This document shows, in pieces, positions 52,479 to 62,394 of a stretch of DNA of 64,000 nucleotides; the stretch's first letter is position 1; each line of letters starts with the position of its first letter. The notes beneath the pieces are model-generated. The model was given only the letters and a program-made list of their open reading frames with translations, was not told the DNA's origin and ran no database searches. The position numbers and the translations under genes are program-made. The stretch is from Bacillus sp. SKDU12 (lineage in GTDB: Bacteria > Bacillota > Bacilli > Bacillales > Bacillaceae), in the NCBI RefSeq assembly GCF_010093085.1, contig NZ_MSRC01000007.1, forward strand, positions 496,001 through 560,000. Reading direction: 5' to 3'.

Positions 52479-53720
52479 ATGGCGGAAATTAAGGTACCTG
52501 AATTAGCAGAATCAATCTCAGAAGGAACAATAGCCCAATGGTTGAAGCAGCCTGGTGATTATGTAGAACAGGGTGAATATCTGCTTGAACTGGAAACGGA
52601 TAAAGTAAATGTCGAGTTGACAGCAGAAGAATCGGGTGTACTTCAAGAGGTATTGAAAGATTCGGGTGATACCGTCCAGGTCGGGGAAATAATCGGTACG
52701 ATTTCTGAAGGCGCAGGAGAAAGTTCTGCCTCTGCTCCTTCAGAGAAAGCTGAAAGCAAGGAAGAACAGCAAACAGAACCAACGGCACAAGAGGTGAGTG
52801 AAGAAGCGCAAACCGATGCGAAATCAAGAACGGTCGCTTCTCCTTCAGCCCGTAAGCTGGCGAGAGAAAAAGGAATTGACCTTTCTCAGATTCCAACGGG
52901 AGACCCGTTGGGAAGAGTGCGCAAGCAGGATGTCGAAGCGTACGACAAACCTTCGAAGCCGGCTCCTCAGCCAAAACAACAGCAGCCTCAGGCGCAAAAA
53001 GCACAGCAAAGCTTTGACAAACCCGTCGAAGTGAAAAAAATGTCACGCCGCAGACAAACGATTGCAAAACGCCTCGTAGAGGTACAGCAAACATCAGCGA
53101 TGCTGACTACATTTAACGAAGTAGATATGACGGCTGTCATGAATCTCAGAAAACGCCGTAAAGATCAATTCTTAGAACAAAACGAAGTGAAGCTCGGATT
53201 TATGTCTTTCTTTACGAAAGCGGTCGTCGCTGCATTGAAGAAATATCCGCTCTTAAATGCGGAAATTCAAGGAGATGAGCTGATCGTTAAGAAATTCTAC
53301 GATATCGGGATTGCTGTTGCAGCTGAAGAAGGCCTTGTCGTTCCGGTTGTACGGGATGCGGACCGTCTGACATTTGCCGGAATCGAAAAAGAAATCGGCG
53401 AGCTTGCGAAAAAAGCGAGAAACAATAAATTAACCCTTAGCGAACTCCAAGGCGGTTCTTTCACGATTACAAACGGGGGGACTTTCGGGTCACTCATGTC
53501 TACCCCGATTTTAAACAGCCCTCAAGTCGGCATACTGGGCATGCATAAGATTCAGCTCCGGCCTGTAGCCATTGATGAAGAGCGTTTTGAAAACCGTCCA
53601 ATGATGTATATTGCTTTATCTTATGATCACCGGATTGTAGATGGTAAAGAAGCTGTAGGTTTCCTCGTGACAATCAAAAATTTACTTGAAGATCCTGAAC
53701 AGCTTTTATTAGAAGGATAA
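52479..53720 (+). CDS. odhB: Dihydrolipoamide succinyltransferase (E2 of 2-oxoglutarate complex)
   Basis: A 413-residue E2. The lipoyl domain (1-80) carries the lipoylated Lys in [14 protein letters not shown]; a Glu/Ala/Gln linker follows; the peripheral subunit-binding domain is [19 protein letters not shown]; a second Pro/Gln linker leads to the catalytic domain with [17 protein letters not shown] and the active site [15 protein letters not shown] (HxxxDG). It assembles with OdhA and the shared E3. AAGGGGGAAATG precedes the ATG. Confidence 0.97.
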   Translation: MAEIKVPELAESISEGTIAQWLKQPGDYVEQGEYLLELETDKVNVELTAEESGVLQEVLKDSGDTVQVGEIIGTISEGAGESSASAPSEKAESKEEQQTEPTAQEVSEEAQTDAKSRTVASPSARKLAREKGIDLSQIPTGDPLGRVRKQDVEAYDKPSKPAPQPKQQQPQAQKAQQSFDKPVEVKKMSRRRQTIAKRLVEVQQTSAMLTTFNEVDMTAVMNLRKRRKDQFLEQNEVKLGFMSFFTKAVVAALKKYPLLNAEIQGDELIVKKFYDIGIAVAAEEGLVVPVVRDADRLTFAGIEKEIGELAKKARNNKLTLSELQGGSFTITNGGTFGSLMSTPILNSPQVGILGMHKIQLRPVAIDEERFENRPMMYIALSYDHRIVDGKEAVGFLVTIKNLLEDPEQLLLEG

Positions 53721-53721
53721 T

Positions 53722-53759
53722 AAAAAAGGTACATCACTTCATCGTGATGTACCTTTTTT
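53722..53759. terminator. Bidirectional terminator odhB/yocS
   Basis: AAAAAAGGTACATCAC and GTGATGTACCTTTTTT, a 16-bp perfect stem. Confidence 0.95.
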
Positions 53760-53770
53760 GATATGGGGAT

Positions 53771-54736
53771 TTAAAGAGACAGATTGCGGTTGTTTGATGT
53801 TGCTTGTTTCTTTTTCACTTGTTTTGACCAGTATGTTGCAAGCATGGAACCAGAAAGGTTATGCCACACACTGAATATCGCACTGGGAACAGCAGATAGC
53901 GGTGAAAAATGCGCTGTAGCCAGTGCGGCCCCCAGCCCTGAGTTTTGCATACCAACTTCGATTGCAATGGCTTTTTGAGATGGATAATCCATTTTAAAAA
54001 GCTTTGCGCAAAAAAATCCAAGTAAATATCCGATACCATTATGCAGGATGACAACAGAAAAAATGAGCGCGCCTGATTGAAGCAGATTTTCCCGGTTGCC
54101 GCTGACAACAGCAGAGACAATCGCAACGATGCCAATGACAGAAACGAGCGGGAGGGCATGTACTGCTTTTGCCACTTGTTTTCTGAAGCACATTTGGACG
54201 ATTACGCCTGCAATGATCGGAATTAAAACAGCCTGTAAGATCGAAATAAACAAAGACCCCGGTGAGACAGGCAGCCATTCCTTAGCAAACAGCATAATCA
54301 AAAGGGGTGTTAATACAGGAGCCAACAAGGTCGAAATTGTGGTAACAGCAACAGAAAGGGCTGTATTTCCTTTTGCTAAAAATGTCATGACATTAGAGGC
54401 TGTTCCCCCAGGGCAGCAGCCGACAAGAATAACACCTACTGCAATTTCAGCTGGAAGTCCCAATCCAAATGCAAGGCCAAAAGCAACGAGCGGCATGATG
54501 GTATATTGAAGAATCACTCCGATTATGACATGCCAAGGTTTTCTGACTAGTTCTTTGAAATCATCGGCTTGCAGTGTAAGACCCATTCCAAACATGATAA
54601 TGCCAAGAAAAATCGTAATATAAGAACTGATCCACGTAAAAAAAGACGGGAAAGAAAATCCCAGCACGGCAAAAACAATCACCCATATGCCAAAGGTTTG
54701 TCCTGCGAAATGACTAATTTTTCTAATGATGCCCAT
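53771..54736 (-). CDS. yocS: Bile-acid:sodium symporter family protein YocS
   Basis: A 321-residue transporter with about ten spans of the BASS/SBF family. Signatures are GMGLTLQADDF, VGCCPGGTASNVMTFLAKGNTALSV, and EVGMQNSGLGAALA in the second crossing helix. Sodium-coupled uptake of an organic acid is likely (pantoate or pyruvate type carriers are relatives). The start is ATG 54736 after TAGGAGTG; the longer upstream reading is not supported. Confidence 0.92.
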   Translation of the reverse strand: MGIIRKISHFAGQTFGIWVIVFAVLGFSFPSFFTWISSYITIFLGIIMFGMGLTLQADDFKELVRKPWHVIIGVILQYTIMPLVAFGLAFGLGLPAEIAVGVILVGCCPGGTASNVMTFLAKGNTALSVAVTTISTLLAPVLTPLLIMLFAKEWLPVSPGSLFISILQAVLIPIIAGVIVQMCFRKQVAKAVHALPLVSVIGIVAIVSAVVSGNRENLLQSGALIFSVVILHNGIGYLLGFFCAKLFKMDYPSQKAIAIEVGMQNSGLGAALATAHFSPLSAVPSAIFSVWHNLSGSMLATYWSKQVKKKQATSNNRNLSL

Positions 54737-54964
54737 CAAAACACTCCTAACCCATGCAAGAACCGCAGCAGAAATTCTTACAGATAATTTGAAACATTCT
54801 CTTATTATAATGATTTTTCTGAACAATTCAATATCTATAAACAAATTGCTTTTAGAGTAAAACAATAAATATATTATGTAAACTAATTAAAATGTTCTTG
54901 ACTATATAAGAAGATATTCTTACAATGAATCTTTATAATGGTTAGACAAATTAGGAGTGATAGG

Positions 54965-56302
54965 GTGAAGGAAGCGAATCAATGGTCTTCGAAGCTCGGC
55001 TTTATTTTAGCCGCGGCAGGATCAGCTATCGGGCTCGGTGCGATATGGAAATTTCCATATGTAGCGGGAACTAGCGGAGGAGGCGCGTTTTTACTAATTT
55101 TTATTTTATTTACGCTTTTAATTGGACTGCCTTTACTGTTAGGTGAATTCATCATAGGCAGAAAAACACAGAAAGACGCCGTACAGTCCTATAAAACACT
55201 CGCTCCGAAAACGAAATGGCATTGGATCGGTTATTTAGGCATGGTAACATGCTTTATTCTTTTATCTTTTTACAGTGTCGTCGGCGGGTGGATTTTAATT
55301 TATATTACAAAAGGCTTTACTGGCGGTTTATCGCAAACATCTGGTTTTGATGAGATATTTGCAAATACGATTTCAAATCCTTATATGGCTGTAGGGGGCC
55401 AGCTGCTCTTTATGGTAGTGACCATTCTTGTTGTTGCAAAAGGAGTTAGCAGCGGAATTGAAAAAGCGAGCCAAGTATTAATGCCGGCGCTTTTCATTTT
55501 ATTTGTTGTTTTAATGGTTCGTTCAGTTACACTGGATGGCGCGATGGAAGGGCTCAAGTTTTTCTTGATGCCTGATTTTTCAGCGATTGACGCCAATACG
55601 ATTTTATACGCGATGGGCCAATCCTTTTTCTTATTAAGTGTCGGTGTATCTGTCATGGTAACGTATAGCTCTTATTTAGAGAAACAGGAAAATCTGGTGC
55701 AGTCGGCTGTATCAGTAACTGTATTGAACATGCTTGTTGCCGTCATGGCGGGTATTGCGATTTTTCCAGCTGTATTTTCATTCGGCCTTAAACCAGACCA
55801 AGGGCCGGTTCTGCTATTTAATGTGCTGCCGACTGTGTTTAATCAAATGCCATTCGGAATTATCTTTTTATTAGCATTTTTAATTCTATTTTTATTTGCG
55901 GCACTAACATCCGCTTTTTCAATGCTGGAAATTTTAGTCGCAGTCCTTTCAAAAGGTGATGTTAATAAGAGAAAGCGATTCGCTTGGTTAGGCGGAATTG
56001 CTATTTTTATTGTCGGAGTGCCGTCTGCATTATCATATGGTATCTTAAGTGATGTCTCTATCTTTCATTTGTCCATTTTTGATGCGGCAGACTATCTCGT
56101 GAGCAATATTTTAATGCCATTAGGCGCGTTGTTAATTTCTATTTTTGTTCCGTTAAAAATTCCGAAACAGGATCTATTCGACGAGCTAAAAAGCGGTTCT
56201 AATCTCAAGCGGAAGTGGTTTGCGGTTTGGCTGCTGCTTATTCGTTATCTATCTCCTGTTGCCATCATCATCGTATTTTTGCATGTGATCGGCATTTTTT
56301 AA
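54965..56302 (+). CDS. yocR: Neurotransmitter:sodium symporter family protein YocR
   Basis: A 445-residue NSS (LeuT-type) transporter with ~12 spans. [26 protein letters not shown] is the sodium-site first helix, followed by GGGAFLLIF and [13 protein letters not shown]. Probably takes up an amino acid. The start is GTG 54965, seven bases after TAGGAG; an upstream ATG at 54938 precedes that ribosome binding site. Divergent from yocS, terminated at 56308. Confidence 0.92.
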   Translation: MKEANQWSSKLGFILAAAGSAIGLGAIWKFPYVAGTSGGGAFLLIFILFTLLIGLPLLLGEFIIGRKTQKDAVQSYKTLAPKTKWHWIGYLGMVTCFILLSFYSVVGGWILIYITKGFTGGLSQTSGFDEIFANTISNPYMAVGGQLLFMVVTILVVAKGVSSGIEKASQVLMPALFILFVVLMVRSVTLDGAMEGLKFFLMPDFSAIDANTILYAMGQSFFLLSVGVSVMVTYSSYLEKQENLVQSAVSVTVLNMLVAVMAGIAIFPAVFSFGLKPDQGPVLLFNVLPTVFNQMPFGIIFLLAFLILFLFAALTSAFSMLEILVAVLSKGDVNKRKRFAWLGGIAIFIVGVPSALSYGILSDVSIFHLSIFDAADYLVSNILMPLGALLISIFVPLKIPKQDLFDELKSGSNLKRKWFAVWLLLIRYLSPVAIIIVFLHVIGIF

Positions 56303-56307
56303 ACATG

Positions 56308-56336
56308 AAGCCCCTGGGAAAAGGGGGCTTTTTTTA
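56308..56336. terminator. Terminator yocR/sodF
   Basis: AAGCCCC and GGGGCTT with T7 on the plus strand, between convergent genes. Confidence 0.82.
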
Positions 56337-57179
56337 GTAAAGTTTCCAAACGACTTCTTTTGCTTGCTCGAAACGTTTTTCTGCCTCGCGCCAATCTACA
56401 ACATTCCACCAATGATCGACATAGCTTGCCCGGTCATTTTTATATTGCAAATAGTAGGCATGTTCCCAGACATCAAGCGGTAAAAGAGGGATCACATCCC
56501 ATTGGCTGAAGAGCTGGTGCTTTTCTGCTGCTAAAATCTCCAGCCGTCCCGAACGAGGAGCCCAGACCAGAATGGCCCAGCCGACACCTTCCACTTTTTT
56601 AGCGGCCTGTGAAAAATGTTCTTTAAAAGCAGAATAGCTTCCAAATGAAAGGTCAATCATTTGAAATAATGTGCCTGTAGGACGCCTTTTTCCGTTTGGA
56701 TGCATCGAAAACCAAAAAATACTGTGCAAATAATGGCCTGCCCCATGGAAGGCAAGCTCTCTCTCCCAATGAGTGATCAAGTCATAATTCTTGGCTGCTC
56801 TCGCTTTTTTCATCTCTGTCTCAGCTTTGTTAAGACCGTCAACATAGCTCTGGTGGTGCTTCGTATGGTGAAGGAACATGATGTCGCGTGAGATATAGGG
56901 CTCTAAGGCGGAATATTTGTAAGGAAGCTTCGGCAGCACATGTTTTCCTATTGGAACATAGGCGCGCCGTTCACTTGTACCTTCTGATTCTGTAATATCC
57001 CGGTAAAGAGCAGCAGCCTGCTGATACCAATCTTCTTCTGTTGTTTGGTGATCTTCCAGCGCTTCAATCATTTCGTCAATTTGGTTTTCAAACAGATCAA
57101 GCTGTCCCCGTTTTTGGATCTGATCCTTCAAAGCTTCACACCAGTTGAACATCTCCGTTTGATAGGCTTCACGTTTCAT
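56334..57179 (-). CDS. sodF: Iron/manganese superoxide dismutase SodF
   Basis: A 281-residue SOD with an extra ~85-residue N-terminal region (MKREAYQTEMFNWCEALKD). The SOD core has YSALEPYISRDIMFLHHTKHHQSYVDGLNK with metal His, HGAGHYLHSIFWFSMHP, GWAILVWAP and the metal DVWEHAYYLQYKND. Converts superoxide to peroxide. The start ATG 57179 follows AAAGGAGACAG and overlaps the sqhC stop by 11 bases. It forms one operon with sqhC. Confidence 0.9.
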   Translation of the reverse strand: MKREAYQTEMFNWCEALKDQIQKRGQLDLFENQIDEMIEALEDHQTTEEDWYQQAAALYRDITESEGTSERRAYVPIGKHVLPKLPYKYSALEPYISRDIMFLHHTKHHQSYVDGLNKAETEMKKARAAKNYDLITHWERELAFHGAGHYLHSIFWFSMHPNGKRRPTGTLFQMIDLSFGSYSAFKEHFSQAAKKVEGVGWAILVWAPRSGRLEILAAEKHQLFSQWDVIPLLPLDVWEHAYYLQYKNDRASYVDHWWNVVDWREAEKRFEQAKEVVWKLY

Positions 57180-59067
57180 TTGCTGTCTCCTTTTCAATAG
57201 AATTCAAATACCTCCCGACCGCCAGCAAAGAGAAGACATATGGATAACTGTGATAGCGGATATAAAATTGCTTTGGCAATCCGATTCCTGCCGGATAAGC
57301 CAAGCTATCGGCGCTATGAGAACTCTTATTAATAAGGTATCGCATACCCTTCACAACAGTTGGGTGTTCGGATTTTTCGTATGTGAGCAAAGCGTCTAAA
57401 GCCCAGGCCGTTTGTACAATGGTCCCTTTATGAAGCGGGACGTACGTCTTGGCTTCCGCACTTTTACAGGATTCCCCCCAGCTGCCGTCATCAAGCTGTA
57501 TGGATTTGAGCCAGCGTAAGGCCTTTTGTATAGCAGGGTGCTTTCGGCTAACCCCGCAGGCATGCATACCTGTAAGAGCAGCCCATGTGCCGTAAATGTA
57601 GCAAACACCCCATCTCCCGTACCATGATCCGTTTTGTTCTTGATGTTCGAAAAGCCAGTTCACAGCGTGCTGAATTTGTTGATGTTTCTCTGAGAAACCG
57701 CCACTTTCGCCTAAAAAATGCAGCACACGCCCGGTAAGATCGGGAGTTGAAGGATCAACTGCCGCGTCCTCGGCTGATTCAAGGGGGAGAAGGCGGATGA
57801 GAGGGTGGTTCACATTTTTTTCAAAAGCAGAAAATCCGCCATCATGATTTTGCATTGATAAAAGCCAAGACACTCCTCGCTCCCAAGCTAAAGGAGAATA
57901 ACTGCGGGGAATCGCTTTTAAGACGGCAGCCGTATCGTCACAGTCGGGATTATTTGTATTGATATTTGAAAAGCCCCAGCCGCCGGGAACTGCACTTGGA
58001 TTTTTGACAGACCAATCTGCGATTTTAGTATGCTGATGTTCCAGCAAAAAGGCTGTTGCTTTTGTAATAGAGCCGTCTTTTTCGTCCATGCCGTTTTTTT
58101 GAAGGGCATAACTGATCAGGGCTGTATCCCAAACAGTTGAAGTAGAGTTTTCCAGATAAGGAATCCCGCTGCATGTTGTGACAAGGGATTTGATACCATT
58201 AATCGCTCTTCTGATAACAGGGGAGTAGCGTGACACACCTAGTGACAGAAGACTGTAAACCATAAATATGGTTGCGCTCGCATAGCTGTATAATGTTCCG
58301 TCTTTTTCGATTCGGTCCAGCATATATGTTTTAGCTGTCTGTAAGCCCAGCTGTTGAAAAGCGAAAGGTGCCTGAAAAATGCGCTTCCAATGTGACCAAA
58401 CAGACGTGAGCTTTCTTTCTTCAAAAGCATCAGAACGAAGCCAAGTGAAAGGGTTTTTCGTCATGTGCGGATCGAGATGGTGAAGAGATGGAATATTGCG
58501 GTTTTTAAGAACAAATCGCTGATTGAGTGTGACAGCCATAGGAGCAAAATGAATCCGGGCATATGCGCTGAACTGATAGAAATGAACCGGTAACGTCGGG
58601 GGGAGCGCCATGAGTGATAAGGGTAAATGCAAAATAGGCCAAGGATAAAGACCGTTTGCGGCAAGCATCCATTTTGTCATGAAATGAACATGTCTCAAAC
58701 CGCCATGTGAAATGATAAATTGTTCAGCTTTTCTCATGTGCGGGTCAGACCTGTGAAAACACCCTGATGCCAGCATCCCGATATACCCTTGGACGGTAGC
58801 TGTTATATTTCCGCTCCTTTCATCGGGGTAATTGATGAATGTCCCATCGGGCTGCTGTTTTTCGCGAATGCCGGCCGCAAGCGCTGATATCAATTCTTGT
58901 TCATTCTCACCTTCATCCAGCGAGGTGAGGAGCAAAATAAAAAAGGAATTTGTCATCATTGGTCCTTCAAAGCAAAATCTCCACGAACCGTCAGCGTTTT
59001 GCCTGTCTTTTAACGCTGTAATGGTTTTCTTTTGATAACGCCTCACTTCCTCCTGAAGTGTGCCCAT
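57169..59067 (-). CDS. sqhC: Squalene-hopene cyclase family: sporulenol synthase SqhC
   Basis: A 632-residue triterpene cyclase cyclising tetraprenyl-beta-curcumene to sporulenol, a spore lipid. QW repeats (QxxDGSW type) recur: QNADGSWRF, QQPDGTFINYP, QNHDGGFSAF, QEQNGSWYGRWG, QLDDGSWGES. The catalytic acid motif DCDD sits in NTNNPDCDDTAAVLKAI. The start is ATG 59067, nine bases after AAGGAG; a GTG just before it is also possible. Overlaps sodF by 11 bases. Confidence 0.95.
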   Translation of the reverse strand: MGTLQEEVRRYQKKTITALKDRQNADGSWRFCFEGPMMTNSFFILLLTSLDEGENEQELISALAAGIREKQQPDGTFINYPDERSGNITATVQGYIGMLASGCFHRSDPHMRKAEQFIISHGGLRHVHFMTKWMLAANGLYPWPILHLPLSLMALPPTLPVHFYQFSAYARIHFAPMAVTLNQRFVLKNRNIPSLHHLDPHMTKNPFTWLRSDAFEERKLTSVWSHWKRIFQAPFAFQQLGLQTAKTYMLDRIEKDGTLYSYASATIFMVYSLLSLGVSRYSPVIRRAINGIKSLVTTCSGIPYLENSTSTVWDTALISYALQKNGMDEKDGSITKATAFLLEHQHTKIADWSVKNPSAVPGGWGFSNINTNNPDCDDTAAVLKAIPRSYSPLAWERGVSWLLSMQNHDGGFSAFEKNVNHPLIRLLPLESAEDAAVDPSTPDLTGRVLHFLGESGGFSEKHQQIQHAVNWLFEHQEQNGSWYGRWGVCYIYGTWAALTGMHACGVSRKHPAIQKALRWLKSIQLDDGSWGESCKSAEAKTYVPLHKGTIVQTAWALDALLTYEKSEHPTVVKGMRYLINKSSHSADSLAYPAGIGLPKQFYIRYHSYPYVFSLLAVGRYLNSIEKETANET

Positions 59068-59126
59068 CACGTTCAACTCCTTCAGAAGCATATATATTCA
59101 GCATCTTTTACCGCCATTACAGAAAG

Positions 59127-59156
59127 AAAAAAACTGCTGGCGGTCAGCAGTTTTTT
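59127..59156 (-). terminator. Terminator between dhaS and sqhC
   Basis: AAAAAACTGCTG and CAGCAGTTTTTT around a 5-base loop; it ends dhaS transcription, so sqhC-sodF needs its own promoter nearby. Confidence 0.88.
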
Positions 59157-59166
59157 GACATACATG

Positions 59167-60654
59167 TTAGTCTTCGAGATTTATCCAAACACTTTTAACT
59201 TCTGTGTAGTTATCTAAGGCATATGATCCCATTTCTCGTCCGAGTCCGGACTGTTTATAGCCGCCAAAAGGAGATGCCGCATCAAACACATTATAGCAGT
59301 TCACCCAGATGGTTCCTGCTTGAAGGCGGTCAGCGATATAATGGGCGTGCTTGACGTTTTCTGTCCATAGTCCGGCCGCGAGTCCATATTCTGATTGGTT
59401 TGCTCGTTCAATGACTTCATCGACTGTATCGTACGGAATGGCAGTCAGCACAGGTCCGAAAATTTCTTCTTTTGCGATCGTCATCTCGTCTTCAACATTC
59501 GCAAATACAGTCGGTGCGACGAAATATCCTTCTTCAAAAGGACAGCTTCCGCCTGTCACTGCTTTTGCTCCTTCGTCTTTACCTTTTTGAATATAGGAAA
59601 GAACACGTTCATGCTGTTCCTTACTCACGAGTGGGCCGATTTGCGTATCCTTATGAAGGCCTGCTCCTTGACGGAGTGATTCAGCATAAGAGACCATCTC
59701 ATTGACGACTTCATCATACTGTTCTTTATGAATGAAGACACGTGAGCCTGCACAGCAGACTTGCCCTTGATTAAACATCACGCCATGTAAAGCGCCTGGA
59801 ATCGCTTTTTTTAAGTTGGCATCAGGCAGAAGAATATTAGGAGATTTTCCGCCCAGCTCCAAGGTAACGCGCTTAATGCTTTTCGCAGCCGTGGACATGA
59901 TTTTCTTTCCGATTTCAGTTGATCCTGTAAAGGCAATTTTATCAACCGCTTCATGGTTTGTTAGCGCGTCTCCGGCATCTTCACCGAATCCCGGAATGAT
60001 ATTGATGACACCGGCAGGGAATCCGGCTTGGTCAATTAACTCTGCTAAATAAAGCGCCGAAAGCGGTGTTTGTTCAGCCGGCTTGAGCACGATTGTACAG
60101 CCTGTTGCAAGAGCCGCGCCCATTTTCCACATCGCCATCAGGAGCGGGAAATTCCATGGAATGATCTGGCCGACGACGCCGACAGGCTCATGGCGGGTGT
60201 AATTAAAATAAGCGCCGGAAACTGGAATCGTCTGCCCAGTTATTTTTGTACACCAGCCAGCGTAATAGCGCATATGTTCAATAGCCAGTGGTATATCTCC
60301 ATTTGTCGTTTCATTTATCGGTTTTCCGTTATCAAGCGTTTCAAGCTGAGCAAGCTCAGTTTTATGCTCTTCCATTAAGTCAGCCAGCTTATACATCAGT
60401 CTGCTTCTTGAAGCTGGAGACATTGTTCTCCATTCGCCTTGGTCAAAGGCTTTCCGGGCAGCTTTAACCGCTTTGTCCACATCCTCAGCCTCAGCTTTAT
60501 ACAGGGTCATTAATGTCTCGCCGATCGCTGGGTTGGGCGTATCAAAGGTTGCCCCTGAGGCACTCGGAACAAACTTTCCGTCAATATAAAGCTTCTTTGT
60601 TCCTTGTAAAAATGTCTCCAGCCTTTTTGTCACTTGCATCGTTAAAGAACTCAT
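59167..60654 (-). CDS. dhaS: NAD(P)-dependent aldehyde dehydrogenase DhaS
   Basis: A 495-residue class I aldehyde dehydrogenase. Motifs: GQIIPWNFPLLMAMWKMGAAL, the Glu block LELGGKSPNILLPDA, the catalytic Cys in FNQGQVCCAGSRVF, and the C-terminal SPFGGYKQSGLGREMG. Oxidises a broad range of aldehydes. The start is ATG 60654, nine bases after GGAGG; the extended reading from 60675 ignores the ribosome binding site. Confidence 0.95.
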   Translation of the reverse strand: MSSLTMQVTKRLETFLQGTKKLYIDGKFVPSASGATFDTPNPAIGETLMTLYKAEAEDVDKAVKAARKAFDQGEWRTMSPASRSRLMYKLADLMEEHKTELAQLETLDNGKPINETTNGDIPLAIEHMRYYAGWCTKITGQTIPVSGAYFNYTRHEPVGVVGQIIPWNFPLLMAMWKMGAALATGCTIVLKPAEQTPLSALYLAELIDQAGFPAGVINIIPGFGEDAGDALTNHEAVDKIAFTGSTEIGKKIMSTAAKSIKRVTLELGGKSPNILLPDANLKKAIPGALHGVMFNQGQVCCAGSRVFIHKEQYDEVVNEMVSYAESLRQGAGLHKDTQIGPLVSKEQHERVLSYIQKGKDEGAKAVTGGSCPFEEGYFVAPTVFANVEDEMTIAKEEIFGPVLTAIPYDTVDEVIERANQSEYGLAAGLWTENVKHAHYIADRLQAGTIWVNCYNVFDAASPFGGYKQSGLGREMGSYALDNYTEVKSVWINLED

Positions 60655-60884
60655 CCGTAACAAACCTCCAGTCAATTTTTATGGTCTGTTTTGAGACTCT
60701 TGGTGATAGCACATAGATTCGTTGATTGAATAGCAGAAATAAACTGTGATATTTTCTGGGAAAGTAAGCGCATACAAACATTCTATAATAGGAAACAAGG
60801 CAAAATCAATGAATAACTGATATTGCAATTTACAAAAGAAAAAAGCTACAATAAGCTTATAGATATGTAAAGGAGATTTCGTTT

Positions 60885-61088
60885 ATGATTCATAACAATT
60901 GGCTTGAAAAAGAAACAATCAAAAAGGTGAAATGTGTGCAGACAAACGCTAAAAAATATATTGTGAACCGCGTTTTAACGCCTGGAAAAGAATATGAAGT
61001 GAAAAACGAAACTGAGGAATTTCTCTTTGTCATCGACAATACAAATAAAGTTGGCGGCTATTATAAAGAATACTTCCAAGAGGTTTAA
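60885..61088 (+). CDS. DUF6501-type 67-residue protein
   Basis: A 67-residue, beta-rich, charged protein: MIHNNWLEKETIKKVKCVQT, then YIVNRVLTPGKEYEVKNETE and FLFVIDNTNKVGGYYKEYF. It resembles the small SH3-like DUF6501 proteins common in bacilli; position fits yozC of 168, which I have not been able to confirm. AAAGGAG precedes the ATG. Own terminator. Function unknown. Confidence 0.72.
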   Translation: MIHNNWLEKETIKKVKCVQTNAKKYIVNRVLTPGKEYEVKNETEEFLFVIDNTNKVGGYYKEYFQEV

Positions 61089-61110
61089 TGCTTGCATAAG
61101 CAGAGAATTT

Positions 61111-61140
61111 AAAAAATCGCAGCCTGAGCTGCGGTTTTTT
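61111..61140 (+). terminator. Terminator after the DUF6501 gene
   Basis: AAAAAATCGCAG and CTGCGGTTTTTT around CCTGAG (one G-T pair). Confidence 0.82.
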
Positions 61141-61204
61141 CTATGGGTGAAACAGGAAAAATAAAACAAAACCAATGAAAAACTTTAAAAATATTGCTGA
61201 ATAT

Positions 61205-61230
61205 TGAAACTTTTTCTCTGCGCGTGCGTA
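61205..61230 (+). promoter_or_regulatory. Sigma-W promoter for yozO
   Basis: TGAAAC (61205-61210), 16 bp, CGTA (61227-61230), with a T-rich run after the -35. This is the exact sigma-W consensus, and yozO is a known sigma-W gene. A weaker sigma-B-like GTTTAA-N12-TCGTAT lies at 61301-61324. The 317-bp gap between the flanking genes holds no other feature. Confidence 0.75.
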
Positions 61231-61405
61231 TTACATATGACAATCGTACAAAAGCTGAAAAACATATCAAAAATTTGAAAAATGTAATCTGTTCGTAATG
61301 GTTTAAATGTCTTCTATGTCGTATTCTTATATAGGGATAAAGGACTTATTTTTATGTAGTGAACAATAAAAAACAATAGATACATGCAGAAAGAGGGGTT
61401 CTTCA

Positions 61406-61750
61406 TTGGGTATTTTTTCTGTTAGCAGATCAACGGATGCAAAGAAGCTTGAAGCTTTGCTTGTTGAGGGAGAAAGAATAGAATCGATTTATAAGCTCCG
61501 GGTAGACCACATTTGCTTTACAAATAAGCGGATTATTTTCTTTGACAATAAAATGTTTTCTAAAAAGAAGGTTCGTGTATTCCTTCCATATAAATCAATT
61601 GAGAGCTTTGCGATCCAAGAAGCGGGCATATTTGACCCGGACACTGGACTTTTATTGATGACCAGAAGCAAAACGTTCGAATTGGAATTTGCCAAAGACA
61701 CCGATTTAAGCGAAGTTCAAGCGGTGCTGACAAGGCACTTGTGCAGCTGA
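61406..61750 (+). CDS. yozO: Bacterial PH-domain protein YozO
   Basis: A 114-residue bPH_1 (YdjX-like pleckstrin) domain protein: ALLVEGERIESIYKLRVDHI, FTNKRIIFFDNKMFSKKKVR, LPYKSIESFAIQEAGIFDPD, typical of the family. Cytosolic. The start is TTG 61406, eight bases after AGAGGGG. It belongs to the sigma-W antibiosis/envelope-stress regulon and has a matching promoter upstream. Confidence 0.85.
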   Translation: MGIFSVSRSTDAKKLEALLVEGERIESIYKLRVDHICFTNKRIIFFDNKMFSKKKVRVFLPYKSIESFAIQEAGIFDPDTGLLLMTRSKTFELEFAKDTDLSEVQAVLTRHLCS

Positions 61751-61798
61751 ATATTGATGAGCCGGCCGTTTAAAAATGGTGAGGCTTTTTTTATATAC

Positions 61799-61831
61799 AA
61801 AAGAACAGGGCATGTCAGCCCTGTTCTTTTT
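61799..61831. terminator. Bidirectional terminator yozO/yocN
   Basis: AAAAGAACAGGGC and GCCCTGTTCTTTT around ATGTCA. Confidence 0.92.
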
Positions 61832-62063
61832 ACACGACACTGTTTTTCGCTGAGTTCGAATCGACAACATCTGCATCTAACACATTTGAAATCGGGATGA
61901 CAAGGGGAGTAAAGTCGCCATTTTCTTCTCCAAAACCTTGGTTGATTTTAGCTGATAAAAAGTAATCGACCTGCTGATATGGTCCGAGTGTTAAAGACGA
62001 ACCGCGATCCATCGTATTGATTTTAAATCCGCCGACGTTGACGACGGAGGGCGAAAAGAACAT
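61830..62063 (-). CDS. yocN: GerPA/GerPF-like miniprotein YocN
   Basis: A 77-residue protein from ATG 62063 after AAAAGGAAG. It has the GerPA/GerPF pattern: N-terminal FKINTMDRGSSLTLGP, a central NQGFGEENGD and a late DADVVDSN (compare DPDVIDQN of GerPF). GerP proteins sit in the spore coat and ease germinant passage. It directly follows yozN (4-bp gap). Function inferred from the family only. Confidence 0.68.
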   Translation of the reverse strand: MFFSPSVVNVGGFKINTMDRGSSLTLGPYQQVDYFLSAKINQGFGEENGDFTPLVIPISNVLDADVVDSNSAKNSVV

Positions 62064-62067
62064 TTCG

Positions 62068-62328
62068 TCACTTCCTTTTGATCGAGTTGACCGCATCACT
62101 TTCAAAAGATGCAGGAGAATCAATTTGGTCCCTGTCATCCACATGGCTTTTGGTGCCCATAAAACCGCTTGCATCTCCAAAATTTTGTCCGTAGCCTTGA
62201 TTTTTTTTATCTGAATTTTGCCAATCTGCCAATAAATTTTGTCCTACATTTACCGCTGAAGCATTTTCAAAGGAATTAATTTTGAGCATGAAAATATTAA
62301 TATTGATATACGGAGTTGGTTGAACCAC
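62068..62328 (-). CDS. yozN: GerPA/GerPF-like miniprotein YozN
   Basis: An 86-residue protein starting with GTG 62328, seven bases after AAAGGAGG. It carries INSFENASAVNVGQNLL, the signature NQGYGQNFGD and DRDQIDSP, the same three blocks as yocN. Two-gene operon with yocN, divergent from yocM. Likely a spore-coat component; the 168 name is assigned by position. Confidence 0.65.
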   Translation of the reverse strand: MVQPTPYININIFMLKINSFENASAVNVGQNLLADWQNSDKKNQGYGQNFGDASGFMGTKSHVDDRDQIDSPASFESDAVNSIKRK

Positions 62329-62394
62329 AGGAAAACCTCCTTTCTATAGTTGTATGCCGGCGGTTATAAAGTATGTTAAGACAGGGGGCTTCAA

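Noticed and set aside
52489-53094. 201-codon frame antisense to odhB
   Set aside because: Shadow of the E2 lipoyl/linker coding region; composition not protein-like and no ribosome binding site.
54096-54509. 137-codon frame antisense to yocS
   Set aside because: Mirror of membrane-protein codons with no start signal.
61301-61324. Sigma-B promoter for yozO
   Set aside because: GTTTAA is perfect but the -10 is poor; the upstream sigma-W match is exact and agrees with the known regulon.
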